From JAIVHC01 sp049975505 (lineage in GTDB: Bacteria; Desulfobacterota; Desulfuromonadia; Desulfuromonadales; Desulfuromonadaceae): a stretch of DNA of 57,175 bases. Position numbers and translations under genes: made by a program. The notes below the pieces were generated by a model that saw only the letters and a list, made by a program, of their open reading frames with translations, did not search any database and was not told the origin of the DNA. Within the stretch, counting starts at the first letter, position 1. Each line of letters opens with the position of its first letter. The stretch lies in assembly GCA_049975505.1 (NCBI GenBank), contig JBNGCY010000002.1, forward strand, positions 1-57,175. The letters run 5' to 3'. This document shows positions 42,554-51,860 of this stretch, in pieces.

Positions 42554-45500
42554 TTATTTTGTGGTGCCATCATTTTTGTTTTCTTCTTTTCTCTCCTGAT
42601 GGAAAAACACCTTTCCCGGATCGGTAAGGGTGGTGCCGGGCAGGGAAAGAGTACGTTTAAAAATGCCAAACATCTGATTGGATACACTTGAGAGTGGTTT
42701 TATGTTTACAATGGGTTCACGCACCGGGCCGGAGATATCGAATTCAATAGTGATGATGGTCTTTTTTTCCCCGGTAAGAAGCCATCCGACCACAGGAATT
42801 TTCGAAAATATACTGTCTACCGTACCGAGGGGATTGAGTGCCATAGCGGCGTCAATCTGCATGTGCGGAAGGGAGAATTCCCCCGCAAGGGCAAGGTTCA
42901 TCGCTTCGCTGCGGATAAGAAGGTTGTTGGAACTCAACACACCATCCTCCATGGTCAGATCCGCGTGCAGGTGCTTGAAGGGCATCCCTTCGCTCGCCAT
43001 GTCCGGCAGTTGCATCTTAAACAACTGAGCCACATTCAGGAGCGAAAAAGCTTTGGAGAGGAACTTGAACTTGCGCAGCACTCCGTCCCGCACATCAAGG
43101 CTGAATGCGCCATCTGCATGTGAAATAAATTCTGACCCGATAGGGCCATGCAGATAAAAGGTGCTATCCAGCGCACCGGTTATCAGCCCCAGATCGGTGA
43201 AGATCTGGGTGTAGACCTTATCCGCATTGATATTGTTCAGGTTGCCATTGATTTTCAGATGCGGGTGTTTTTCCAGATTTACCACGACGATTCCTGTGCC
43301 TTTGCCTTTATCCGCCCGAAATCTGAGCGGATCAATGCGCAGCTGACCTCTCTGGATATGTATTCTGCCGGAGGCGTCCTGGAATGCAAAGCCGGAGAAT
43401 ACTCCTTTGTCAACATGTGCATCTATGCCCAGGGTTTCATTGCCAGGCAGGGTCTTAGGGGCGGTGGTGCGTATTCCGCCGCTGGATTGTTTGTTGCGTT
43501 CACCGTTTTCGTTGTCATCTCTGGCCCAGAGGGCGATCACTTCGTCAATATCGGCATAGGTTGCATGGATGTCGAGATCCATCTCCGGGGTGGAGAACCC
43601 AAGGGTTCCGCTGACCCTGGCGCGGGTGCCCTGCGCCAGATCAACCCCGGCATCAATGAAATCCATCCCCTTGGCGTGTATGCAGATGTGCCCTTTTAGA
43701 TTGTACAGCAGTGCTGTCCGGGAATTGAATATCAGGTCGTTGGCTACAACTTTGTCACCCCGGGCATGGATATCGGCTACCGGTCTGCGCAGATCTGCAA
43801 TTGAGGCAGAAGCCTGCATGGGGGAGGAATCCTGACCCAGTTGCAGGGTCAGATGCGGGGCATTGAGGCCAAGGCCGTCAATTTCGGCAACTCCATTGAC
43901 GTGGTGGATACGCCCCAGCATAGGTGTCGGGGTGATGCCGCAGTCCTTGATGTTCAGAGTTCCTTTGCCGTTCCATTCACCTTTCTGTCTCTTCAGGTGA
44001 TAGTCCATATCGACCCTGCCTTCCAGATCCATGCGCTCGAGGATAGGAATACGTGTGTGTAACAAATCCAGATCAAAGTTGCTTAAACGCAGATTGACGT
44101 TGAAGTTGGAGAGATCTGTGATCTGCGCATCTCCGTGAGCATCTACCTCGTCGCTTTGCAATGAGGCGTTGAAAACCTTCCACCCATCTGAGTGGGGGGT
44201 GACGCTGAAGTTCAGGTGCGCGGGGGCATTGAGTGCTTTTATCTCAACCCCCGTGTAACACAGAGCGCTTTTGTCCAGATCGCAGCGGGCGGAAAGTGTT
44301 TGGTCCTGAATGTCCCACTCCCCTTTGATGTTCAGCTCCGCAGTTGCTTTAAGGTTGTCGGTATCCCAGTGCAGGGGGGTGCTCTGAATCCGGAACGAAT
44401 TGTCGGTATGTTTCAGAGTAATGCTCGGAACCGCAACTTTGGTTGTTCTGTCTTCAGAGCGAATCATTTCCGGCAGTGTGATTTCCCAGCTTCCGGATTT
44501 GATGTCAGAGAGCCGCGGCGGATCGAGAGAACCGGAATAGTGCAGTCCGGTACAGGCTATTTCTCCATTGTGCAGGAGCTCATCCCATGCCGCAGGAAGG
44601 GGGCTGATCAGGGGGTGCAATTGTGCAAATGTGAAGAATGCGTGATCCAGATGGATGTCGGCGCGGCTTGCTGTTTCGCTGAAGTGTGCACCGCCCTTGA
44701 GGTCTGCAAACGCGCTTTTTATCTTCAGCCCAGAGATATCGATGCCGCTTTCGGGTCGATATGTCAGGGTCGCGCCAAACTCTGCATCGCCCAGTTCCAC
44801 GCCGGTGCCGTTGAAATTTATCCTGAGAGGTGCGCCCCCTGACCTGTCTTTATCCACATTTGCGGGTTCTTGCAATACCCCTGATATCTCCAGCCCTTGC
44901 GCGAGACTTCCCTGCAGGACAGCCTGTAGTTCGACTATGCCTTCAGGGCGTATTTGATTCCAGGGGGCGGGCAGATATCTCTTTGCATGCGCCACATTGA
45001 TCGGGGTTATCTTAATCCTGGTTTCGGTGTCGATTTCAGCAAGAGGCAGTGTTTTTCGAGAGGCTGCAGCCCGCAGGCGGGTTTGTATGCTTACCTGCAC
45101 AGCTTCTGCCGGAGCTGAAGGTTGCATTGTTCCGGTGAAATCGGCCTGCAACGGGGTTGAGATCCCGGCCTGGCTCAAACTCAGAGCGACATCCCGGAAG
45201 GTCAGTGGATGTTCTTCGTGTGTATGAATTTCGATGCGGGCATCAGTGCATACAATATGCCGCCAGGTTGAGAGAATAAAAGTCAGGGTGTCTGTGCTGA
45301 TTTCCCACCATGGTTGTGGCGAAGAATCCGGACGGGGTTCTGTGTCACTTTCTGACCTGTGACCTGCTGCAGGGTGCCAGATTATCTCGGGCTTGCGCAG
45401 TTCTGCTCTGGTAGAAACAATATCTCCTTTGAGCAGAGGCAGAAATTCAAGTCTGATATGCAGGCGTGGAGCTTTGAGCGAGAATGAATCGGAATCGGAG

Positions 45501-45718
45501 CGTGCATGGATGTTTAACAGATCAAAGGTGATGCCCTTACGGAAGCCGATACTGGTATCTTCAATTTTTAGATTTATGTTGCTGTGATCGCGCAATTGGT
45601 CACTAAGATAACCCACAATCTGATTGCGGTTATGGTGCAGAAGGTAGACGCCGAAGCCAGCGCCTAAGAGAGCCAGGGCAAAAAGGATAAACAGAATTTT
45701 AATGGTTCGGCGTAGCAT
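42554..45718 (-). CDS. AsmA-like large envelope protein
   Basis: A 1054-residue protein with one N-terminal membrane anchor (KILFILFALALLGAGFGVYLL, about 6-26) and a long beta-rich periplasmic body. An early LRKPEIIW-type segment, repeated motifs such as NLEKHPHLKINGNL and a C-terminal block with DGVLSSNNLLIRSEAMNLAL and DAAMALNPLGTVD are characteristic of the AsmA/YhdP/TamB group. These are bridge-like proteins that move phospholipid between the two membranes. ATG 45718 has GAGGTG five bases upstream; a longer TTG start at 45739 has no such site. It diverges from smc. Confidence 0.85.
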   Translation of the reverse strand: MLRRTIKILFILFALALLGAGFGVYLLHHNRNQIVGYLSDQLRDHSNINLKIEDTSIGFRKGITFDLLNIHARSDSDSFSLKAPRLHIRLEFLPLLKGDIVSTRAELRKPEIIWHPAAGHRSESDTEPRPDSSPQPWWEISTDTLTFILSTWRHIVCTDARIEIHTHEEHPLTFRDVALSLSQAGISTPLQADFTGTMQPSAPAEAVQVSIQTRLRAAASRKTLPLAEIDTETRIKITPINVAHAKRYLPAPWNQIRPEGIVELQAVLQGSLAQGLEISGVLQEPANVDKDRSGGAPLRINFNGTGVELGDAEFGATLTYRPESGIDISGLKIKSAFADLKGGAHFSETASRADIHLDHAFFTFAQLHPLISPLPAAWDELLHNGEIACTGLHYSGSLDPPRLSDIKSGSWEITLPEMIRSEDRTTKVAVPSITLKHTDNSFRIQSTPLHWDTDNLKATAELNIKGEWDIQDQTLSARCDLDKSALCYTGVEIKALNAPAHLNFSVTPHSDGWKVFNASLQSDEVDAHGDAQITDLSNFNVNLRLSNFDLDLLHTRIPILERMDLEGRVDMDYHLKRQKGEWNGKGTLNIKDCGITPTPMLGRIHHVNGVAEIDGLGLNAPHLTLQLGQDSSPMQASASIADLRRPVADIHARGDKVVANDLIFNSRTALLYNLKGHICIHAKGMDFIDAGVDLAQGTRARVSGTLGFSTPEMDLDIHATYADIDEVIALWARDDNENGERNKQSSGGIRTTAPKTLPGNETLGIDAHVDKGVFSGFAFQDASGRIHIQRGQLRIDPLRFRADKGKGTGIVVVNLEKHPHLKINGNLNNINADKVYTQIFTDLGLITGALDSTFYLHGPIGSEFISHADGAFSLDVRDGVLRKFKFLSKAFSLLNVAQLFKMQLPDMASEGMPFKHLHADLTMEDGVLSSNNLLIRSEAMNLALAGEFSLPHMQIDAAMALNPLGTVDSIFSKIPVVGWLLTGEKKTIITIEFDISGPVREPIVNIKPLSSVSNQMFGIFKRTLSLPGTTLTDPGKVFFHQERKEENKNDGTTK

Positions 45719-45799
45719 CTGACACCTCAGCGGAAACAAACGGTAAACAACCCCATATTCTTCAGGATATTAACATCTTTGCAGAAGATCTTTACCCGA

Positions 45800-45828
45800 T
45801 TTACAAGGGGTGCGCCCCTTGCTAGTAT
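45800..45828 (+). promoter_or_regulatory. Candidate smc promoter with a palindrome in the spacer
   Basis: TTTACA (45800-45805) and TAGTAT (45823-45828, with upstream TGC) are 17 bases apart. CAAGGGG (45804-45810) and CCCCTTG (45815-45821) form a perfect dyad that fills the spacer, which could be an operator or a stem that slows RNA polymerase. The ATG is at 45889. Confidence 0.6.
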
Positions 45829-45888
45829 GCGCGCATTATTCCTGCGCACCATGCAGATGTTAAAAGATATAGCAGAATTGGCCTGTGA

Positions 45889-48800
45889 ATGAAAATACGC
45901 CGCCTTGAAATTACAGGATTTAAATCATTTGTAGAACGGACTCAGTTTTCGTTTGATGCCGGTATCAGTGCAATTCTGGGACCCAACGGATGCGGTAAGA
46001 GCAATGTAGTGGATGCGGTGCGCTGGGTGATGGGGGAGCAGAGCGCCACAAACCTGCGTGGGCAGGCGATGGGGGATGTGATCTTCGCCGGCAGTGATTC
46101 GCGTCGTGCTCACGGGATGGCGGAGGTGAGTCTGATCTTTGATAACAGTGGAACCCTTGAACATCCGCCGGTCACCCATCCACTGATCAAAGATTACGCT
46201 GAAATCATGGTGACGCGGCGTTTATATCGCAGTGGCGAGAGTGAGTATCTGCTCAATAAAACCCCATGCCGACTTAAAGATATAACCGAGCTCTTCCTCG
46301 ATACCGGGGTTGGCGCGCGTGCCTATTCCATTATAGAACAGGGAAAAGTTGCAAGTGTCCTGCAGGCGCGTCCTGAAGAGCGCCGGATTTTGCTTGAAGA
46401 AGCCGCTGGAATCAGCAAATACAAGGCGCGGCGCAAAACCGCACTCCGCAAGATAGAGGCGGCGCAACAGAACCTGCAGCGTGTCGATGATATCATTGCC
46501 GAGCTGGGGGAGCGCCTTAAAGGGCTTGAGCGCCAGGCGCGCGCGGCCCGTGAGTTTCGTTCTCTGCGCAAACAGGCGCGTGAACTCGACATCGGTCTGG
46601 GGGTAAATCGCCTGCGCGAACTGCAAAAGGGCAAGGCCTCACTTAAGCAGGCGCACGAACAGAGCAGAAACCGGGTGCAGGAGTGCGAAACCGATCTGCA
46701 CCAATGCGGGCTTGAGCTGGAACGCTGCAGAATTGCCCGCGATAACGCCGATGCGGAACTTGCTCAGGAGAAGAAGCAGATGTATGCGTGGCGCGATGAT
46801 CTGCAGGAGTGCGAAAATAATTCAGCCCTTGCGCGCCAGCAGGAGGAAAACCATACACGGCATGTCCGCGAAGCCGGCCAGGAGATACAACAGCTTGAAA
46901 AACAGCTGAAAGAGGATCGTCAGCGTCTGCAGGAGCTGGAGAAGGAGTGTGCTGAAAAAAAACGTCAGGCGGAACAGACGGAGCACGCTGCCGCACAGGT
47001 GCGTGCGGAACTCCAGAATATGCTTGCCGCTGAAGAAACAACCCGCCGCGCTGTGGAAGCAGAACGTGCCGCTCAGCGCACAGCGGAGGTGCAGCGCGAA
47101 AAACTGCGCGCGAAACTCCAGGATATACAGCGCGAACAGGCGGTGTTGCAGGAACGCCAGGAACATCTTTCTGAAGAGAGTTTGCGGAGCACGGCAGCCC
47201 TGCAACTTGCACGTGAGGAGTGCAGCGCAGCGGAAAAGCATCTGGCCGACTGTAGCACCCGGCTCGAAAAAGCGCGGCATGAACTGCATACAGCCCGCGA
47301 AGATCTGCACCACAAAGAAAAAAAGCTCGATGCTGCACGTCAGAGCAACGAAAAGCTCCGCTATGAATTCCAGGGATGTGAATCACGCCTGGAATCACTT
47401 CGAGAGCTGGTTGAAAGCCGTTCCGATGTGGAAGATAGCGTGCAGAAAGTGTTGCAGGATGCCACCCTTCATCCTGATTTCGAGGGGATTGGCGCCGATA
47501 TGCTCAAGGTTGAGTCTGAGCATGAAACAGCGGTAAGCGCGGTTCTGGGGCAATATCTCGAAGCGCTCTGCCTCACTGCTGAAGCAGATGCTGCAACAGT
47601 GCTGGCGCAGTTACGCACCCGCCCCGGTTTCTATACCTGCCAGATCCCGCATGCCACCCAGGTCGATACCTGGGATGAAGGTACCTCCCTGGCGCAACTG
47701 CTTGATTTGCGCGGAGACTTTTGCGGGATGCTCGACGGGATATATCTGGTTGATGCCCTGGAGCCATATCTTTCCCGAAAATTGCCGCCAGGAGTGACCC
47801 TGGTTACTCCTGCGGGTGAAGTGCTTTCCTGGCAGGGGCAGATTTCCCTGGGGCGCGGAGATGGCAGTGCCGCAGCCCTGCTGCGGAATAGACGGCGTAT
47901 CGCTGAGTTGGAGCAGAAAGCAGCTGAATTGCATCAGCGTCTGCAGAGTAACGAAGAGGCCCTAGCGCAGGCACATGAACAATATACCCTGGCGGACACT
48001 GTTCGCACTGAGAAACATATGGAATATGAACGCCAGGCTCTGCATGAGCGCGAAGCCCGTCAGGGTGTAAAAATATCAAAGCGGAAATTCTCTGAACTCG
48101 AAAATGGACATGCAAAACGTATAGAACAGCAGAAACAGAGTTCACATCGGCTTGAAGATTTGGGGCGGGAGCTGGATCAACTGCAAAAAGACGATGTTTC
48201 TTTTAAGGAAAAAATTGACGCTACGCGGGAAAAGATCGCCCGGATGGAGCAGGATTGGGAACAGGCCCGTGCCGATCTTCAGACATGCCAGCAGCGAAGC
48301 GCGGAATGCAACAGTTCTCATACTGCCGCGCTGGAGCAGTTCAGATCCCTGAGGCGTGAAACAGAACATATCCAACGCGATATCAGGCGCCAGGAAGAGC
48401 GTCTGCACCTGGTACGGCAGCGCCAGGCCGGACTTGACGCCGAAGTTGCGACGCTTAAACAGCAGGAACAGGAACTCAATGCCAGAACAGATATTCTGCT
48501 GAAGAAATTACGCACGAGCAAAAAGGCGGTAAGCCGGGCGCAACAGGTATTCGACAGATACAGTGAGGATGTGCGCAGACTTGAGGAACAGGAGCGCAAG
48601 CGAAGCTCGGTTTTATTCCGGGCGCGCCAGGAATATGACGGCATATATCTGGAGCTCAAACACAATACAGAAGATATCGAGCGCCAGGAGCAATGGCTCG
48701 AACAGACCTATGCAATTAATCCCGCTGAATACTGTATGGATGAAAATTCCCTGCCTGCAGATGCCCAAACGCGCCTGCAGCGGCTGCAGCGGCGGATCGA

Positions 48801-49425
48801 GAAGTTTGGTGAGGTCAATCTTCTGGCGGTTGAGGAGTATGATGCACTTAACGAACGCCATAACTTTCTGTTGGAACAGCAGGATGATCTGCTCCGCTCC
48901 ATAGCCGATTTACGCCAGGCGATAGCCCGGATCAACCGGAAGTCGCGCAGCCGTTTCAAACATACATTTTCAGAGGTCAACGAGCAGTTTATGCGCGTAT
49001 TCCCCCGCCTGTTTGCGGGAGGAAATGCCAGACTTATCCTTACTGAGCCTGAAGATATGCTCACTACCGGTGTAGATATTGAGGCACGACCTCCTGGGAA
49101 AAAACTCCAGAACATCAATCTGCTCTCCGGTGGAGAAAAAGCACTGACCGCAGTTGCGCTGATCTTTGCGATTTTTCAGATCAAACCTTCGCCCTTCTGT
49201 ATTCTGGATGAGGTTGATGCCCCGCTGGATCATGCCAATATCGGTCGTTTCAATGCCATGCTCAGGGAAATGGCCGCCACTTCGCAGTTTGTTATAGTTA
49301 CCCACAACACCAGAACTATGGAGATCGCGGACACCCTTTATGGAGTTACCATGGAAGAGCCGGGAGTGTCTCGTCTGGTGTCTGTAGATATGAGCGCGTA
49401 TGCCGCCGGGAATGATTCCGGCTAA
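45889..49425 (+). CDS. smc: Chromosome segregation protein SMC
   Basis: A 1178-residue SMC ATPase that loops and condenses DNA. The N-terminal head has Walker A GPNGCGKSN (about 31-39) and Q-loop DAVRWVMGEQSATNLRG. A coiled coil of about 330 residues, very rich in Gln and Glu, leads to the hinge (about 510-660, with GIGADMLKVESEHETAVSAV), then the returning coil and the C-terminal head with LLSGGEKALTAVALIFA (about 1077) and Walker B FCILDEVDAPLD (about 1104). The usual partners ScpA and ScpB are not in the window. Its ribosome binding site is weak. Confidence 0.98.
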   Translation: MKIRRLEITGFKSFVERTQFSFDAGISAILGPNGCGKSNVVDAVRWVMGEQSATNLRGQAMGDVIFAGSDSRRAHGMAEVSLIFDNSGTLEHPPVTHPLIKDYAEIMVTRRLYRSGESEYLLNKTPCRLKDITELFLDTGVGARAYSIIEQGKVASVLQARPEERRILLEEAAGISKYKARRKTALRKIEAAQQNLQRVDDIIAELGERLKGLERQARAAREFRSLRKQARELDIGLGVNRLRELQKGKASLKQAHEQSRNRVQECETDLHQCGLELERCRIARDNADAELAQEKKQMYAWRDDLQECENNSALARQQEENHTRHVREAGQEIQQLEKQLKEDRQRLQELEKECAEKKRQAEQTEHAAAQVRAELQNMLAAEETTRRAVEAERAAQRTAEVQREKLRAKLQDIQREQAVLQERQEHLSEESLRSTAALQLAREECSAAEKHLADCSTRLEKARHELHTAREDLHHKEKKLDAARQSNEKLRYEFQGCESRLESLRELVESRSDVEDSVQKVLQDATLHPDFEGIGADMLKVESEHETAVSAVLGQYLEALCLTAEADAATVLAQLRTRPGFYTCQIPHATQVDTWDEGTSLAQLLDLRGDFCGMLDGIYLVDALEPYLSRKLPPGVTLVTPAGEVLSWQGQISLGRGDGSAAALLRNRRRIAELEQKAAELHQRLQSNEEALAQAHEQYTLADTVRTEKHMEYERQALHEREARQGVKISKRKFSELENGHAKRIEQQKQSSHRLEDLGRELDQLQKDDVSFKEKIDATREKIARMEQDWEQARADLQTCQQRSAECNSSHTAALEQFRSLRRETEHIQRDIRRQEERLHLVRQRQAGLDAEVATLKQQEQELNARTDILLKKLRTSKKAVSRAQQVFDRYSEDVRRLEEQERKRSSVLFRARQEYDGIYLELKHNTEDIERQEQWLEQTYAINPAEYCMDENSLPADAQTRLQRLQRRIEKFGEVNLLAVEEYDALNERHNFLLEQQDDLLRSIADLRQAIARINRKSRSRFKHTFSEVNEQFMRVFPRLFAGGNARLILTEPEDMLTTGVDIEARPPGKKLQNINLLSGGEKALTAVALIFAIFQIKPSPFCILDEVDAPLDHANIGRFNAMLREMAATSQFVIVTHNTRTMEIADTLYGVTMEEPGVSRLVSVDMSAYAAGNDSG

Positions 49426-49458
49426 AACGATCTGGTAGGTGAAAAAGACGGGGAAGTT

Positions 49459-49827
49459 ATGGGGTTTGGAGAAATACTCGCTTCGCTGCTTGAACAGGAC
49501 CTGGGGTTCCGGGGGGCGGTGCTCGCCGATGCCGAGGGCGAACTAATAGCGCAGGCATGGCCGGAAACCGCAGATGTTGACGCGGCGGCTCTGTTTGGCG
49601 CGCATCAGGGGGTAATCTACGCCCTCATGGCTTCTGCAGGTACAGATATCTGTACGGGGCAGATGCAGGAGTTGAATGTCCGATGTAAAAAAGAAGACTG
49701 GTTTGTATTTCCGGTGACAACGGAGTATTATCTGGCCCTTGCAGGAAAGCGCGGTCTGTATATAGGCCAGGCGCGTTCCTGTATAACCCGATGTATCCGT
49801 GAGCTCAACAGTGAAATTGAAGCATAA
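49459..49827 (+). CDS. Roadblock/LC7-like domain protein
   Basis: A 122-residue protein with the roadblock/longin-type pattern: a helix (FGEILASLLEQDLGFRGA), strands with VLADAEGELIAQAWP, and TTEYYLALAGKRGLYIGQAR followed by a last helix (ARSCITRCIRELNSEI). Roadblock proteins are small dimers that regulate Ras-like GTPases such as MglA. Here there is no MglA-like GTPase; its neighbours are smc (33 bases upstream) and ftsY. Function unknown. A family B MITE sits right after it. The fold assignment is moderate. Confidence 0.7.
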   Translation: MGFGEILASLLEQDLGFRGAVLADAEGELIAQAWPETADVDAAALFGAHQGVIYALMASAGTDICTGQMQELNVRCKKEDWFVFPVTTEYYLALAGKRGLYIGQARSCITRCIRELNSEIEA

Positions 49828-49831
49828 TAAA

Positions 49832-49849
49832 AGCCGGATTCGCCCGGCT
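49832..49849 (+). other. Hairpin after the roadblock-like gene
   Basis: AGCCGG pairs with CCGGCT across a six-base loop just past the stop codon. There is no T-run on the plus strand, so it is a poor terminator unless helped by Rho. The MITE follows ten bases later. Confidence 0.35.
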
Positions 49850-49858
49850 AGAATAAAC

Positions 49859-50013
49859 ATAACTATTCACTACCACTACAGGTAGGGCCTTGTGGTGCCC
49901 ATGGAAAGGGCGTCTGTCACCACGGATGGCGACAGTCGAACGGCCATGGACGGCCCTAATTGCAAACAGTCGTGTCCCTTGGAATGGGTGCCAAGGCCTT
50001 ACTGAGCAGTTAC
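49859..50013 (+). mobile_element. Family B MITE, copy 3
   Basis: A 155-bp element from ATAACTATTCAC (first base changed from G) to GAGCAGTTAC. Flanking octamers GAATAAAC (49851-49858) and AAATGAAC (50014-50021) match at six of eight positions, a decayed target duplication. Long paired arms are retained. It ends 21 bases before the ftsY start codon and so lies in the ftsY leader, cutting it off from the smc unit. Confidence 0.8.
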
Positions 50014-50034
50014 AAATGAACGAAAGAACATATT

Positions 50035-51336
50035 ATGGATTTCAGTAAGATATTAGATTCTCTGGGAGTTCTTGTTCAGGATTCGGTTCAGCAGCTGGCT
50101 GTCTGGTGGCAGGATTTCATCCTGTGGGTTGCGCGTCAGTTTGCTGCTTTTGCCGCAGTGCTTGAAGGCTGGGGCGTTCCGCAGGACAAAAGTCTCGTTA
50201 CCGCGTATGCCATTGCTTATACGATACTGGGAGTGTTGTTTCTGCTCTGTGTCTGGCGTCTGCTGTTCCTCCGGCGCAGGAATCGCATAGATGTGGCGGT
50301 GCGTACACATAAGGCCCCGGAACCAGGAAAGATCGAAACACCTGTTCCAGATGAGAAGGAGAAGCCTGCGGATGTTGCACCTGAAAGCGCAGTACCTCAA
50401 TCTCTGGCCCGGCAGGAACTTTCGGTATATGAACGACTGCGTAACGGGCTGGCAAAAACACATAAATCTCTGGTTGGAAAGCTCGATGTCATCCTGGGCT
50501 CCGGGGAAAAAATCGGTGCCGAGACCCTTGAGGAGATAGAAGAGGTGCTGGTCAGTGCCGATTTCGGAGTTAAAACCACACAAAGACTCATAGATGCCCT
50601 GGAACAGCGTCTGACCCGCGGGGAGATGCAACAGCCTGAGCAGGTGCGTATGGCCCTGCGGGAAGAGGTGCTCGCGGTGCTGACGGCGCAGGAATATACC
50701 CCCGGGACAGGAGAATCCTCTCCCTACACCACCATGGTGGTGGGCGTTAACGGTGTGGGGAAAACCACCACAATCGGCAAGCTGGCGCATCAGTACCGGC
50801 AGCAGGGGAAAAAAGTGCTTTTGGGAGCGGCAGATACCTTCCGCGCGGCAGCAGCTGATCAACTGGCTGCCTGGGGAGAACGTGCCGACGTTGCCGTGGT
50901 TCGTCACTCCGAAGGGGCGGATCCGGCCGCGGTTGCCTATGATGCTGCCAAAGCTGCAGTTGCGCGTGAAGTTGATATTTTGATTATTGACACTGCCGGG
51001 CGTTTGCATACTAAGGTGAATCTCATGGAGGAGATGAAAAAAATACGCCGCGTACTCGGACGTGAAATTGACGGTGCTCCCCATGAAACCTTGCTGGTTC
51101 TGGACGCTACCACCGGCCAGAACGCCCTGGTACAGGCACGCCTGTTCCAGGAGGCCGTCGCAATTGATGGCATCATTCTGACCAAACTGGATGGCACCGC
51201 ACGCGGAGGAATGGCCGTTGCTATTGCCGCTGAGCTGCAGGTGCCGGTACGCTATATAGGCGTGGGGGAAGGAGTTGAAGATTTGCGTCCGTTTGATCCG
51301 GAGATGTTTGTGGACGCACTGTTCGAGAACCATTAA
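50035..51336 (+). CDS. ftsY: Signal recognition particle receptor FtsY
   Basis: A 433-residue GTPase that docks ribosomes making membrane proteins. The N-terminal 140 residues include a predicted membrane segment (about 57-80, YAIAYTILGVLFLLCVWRLLF) and an acidic, proline-rich linker. The NG domain has G1 GVNGVGKTTTIGKLA (about 238), DTFRAAAADQL, G3 DTAGRLHTK and G4 TKLDGTARGG. The membrane anchor is a variation on the peripheral E. coli form. The ribosome binding site (GAAAGAA) is weak; the family B element lies just upstream. Confidence 0.97.
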   Translation: MDFSKILDSLGVLVQDSVQQLAVWWQDFILWVARQFAAFAAVLEGWGVPQDKSLVTAYAIAYTILGVLFLLCVWRLLFLRRRNRIDVAVRTHKAPEPGKIETPVPDEKEKPADVAPESAVPQSLARQELSVYERLRNGLAKTHKSLVGKLDVILGSGEKIGAETLEEIEEVLVSADFGVKTTQRLIDALEQRLTRGEMQQPEQVRMALREEVLAVLTAQEYTPGTGESSPYTTMVVGVNGVGKTTTIGKLAHQYRQQGKKVLLGAADTFRAAAADQLAAWGERADVAVVRHSEGADPAAVAYDAAKAAVAREVDILIIDTAGRLHTKVNLMEEMKKIRRVLGREIDGAPHETLLVLDATTGQNALVQARLFQEAVAIDGIILTKLDGTARGGMAVAIAAELQVPVRYIGVGEGVEDLRPFDPEMFVDALFENH

Positions 51337-51341
51337 GTTTC

Positions 51342-51370
51342 TTGACATTTATCCGGGCATTACTTAACCT
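51342..51370 (+). promoter_or_regulatory. Candidate promoter for the zapB-like/zapA pair
   Basis: TTGACA (51342-51347) and TAACCT (51365-51370) are 17 bases apart, starting four bases after the ftsY stop codon. The -35 is perfect and the -10 weak. Confidence 0.42.
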
Positions 51371-51393
51371 GTCGAGTTGAAGAGAGATAGCCT

Positions 51394-51585
51394 ATGAATC
51401 TGGATAACCTGGTTCGTTTAGAAGAAAAAATAGAGAAGCTGGTAGAGCGGCAAAAGCAACTGCAAGAAGAGAACCGCAAGCTTGTTGCACAGAACGAAGA
51501 CCTGGAACAGCAACGTGATTTTGTTGCCCAGGAGCTCGATCGTCTCATAGACAAGCTGGCATTCCTTGATCAGGAGTCTGATTGA
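51394..51585 (+). CDS. Small coiled-coil protein, ZapB-like
   Basis: A 63-residue protein that is almost entirely a heptad coiled coil (LVRLEEKIEKLVERQKQLQE and onward to DRLIDKLAFLD). In size and place beside zapA it resembles ZapB, a cytokinetic Z-ring stabiliser, but sequence identity cannot be judged by eye. The stop codon overlaps the zapA start (ATTGA). Confidence 0.75.
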   Translation: MNLDNLVRLEEKIEKLVERQKQLQEENRKLVAQNEDLEQQRDFVAQELDRLIDKLAFLDQESD

Positions 51586-51860
51586 AGCAACGGGCAGAGG
51601 TAAATATACGCGGTCATGAATATGTAATCCGCAGCAGTCGCAGTGAGGCTGATGTGCAGCGAGTAGCTGCGTTTGTGGATGAGAAAATTGGCGGTGTAAT
51701 CGCTTCCGGTGCAACGGTGGACAGTCTGCATGCTACGATCCTGGCTTTTATGAATGTCGCCGGGCTCTATCTTGATCTGCAGGAAAAGGCAGAGCAGGGA
51801 GATGACGCAGCGGAACGCATAAAGGCTCTTAACCAGAAGCTTGAAGAAGCCCTGAAATGA
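51582..51860 (+). CDS. zapA: Cell division protein ZapA
   Basis: A 92-residue ZapA family protein, starting with TTG within the stop of the previous gene and preceded by AGGAG about seven bases upstream. Motifs: VNIRGHEYVIRSS, VAAFVDEKIGGVI, HATILAFMNVAGLYLDLQEK. ZapA cross-links FtsZ filaments; the coiled-coil end pairs with ZapB. Coupled translation with the ZapB-like gene suits a complex. Confidence 0.9.
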   Translation: MKQRAEVNIRGHEYVIRSSRSEADVQRVAAFVDEKIGGVIASGATVDSLHATILAFMNVAGLYLDLQEKAEQGDDAAERIKALNQKLEEALK

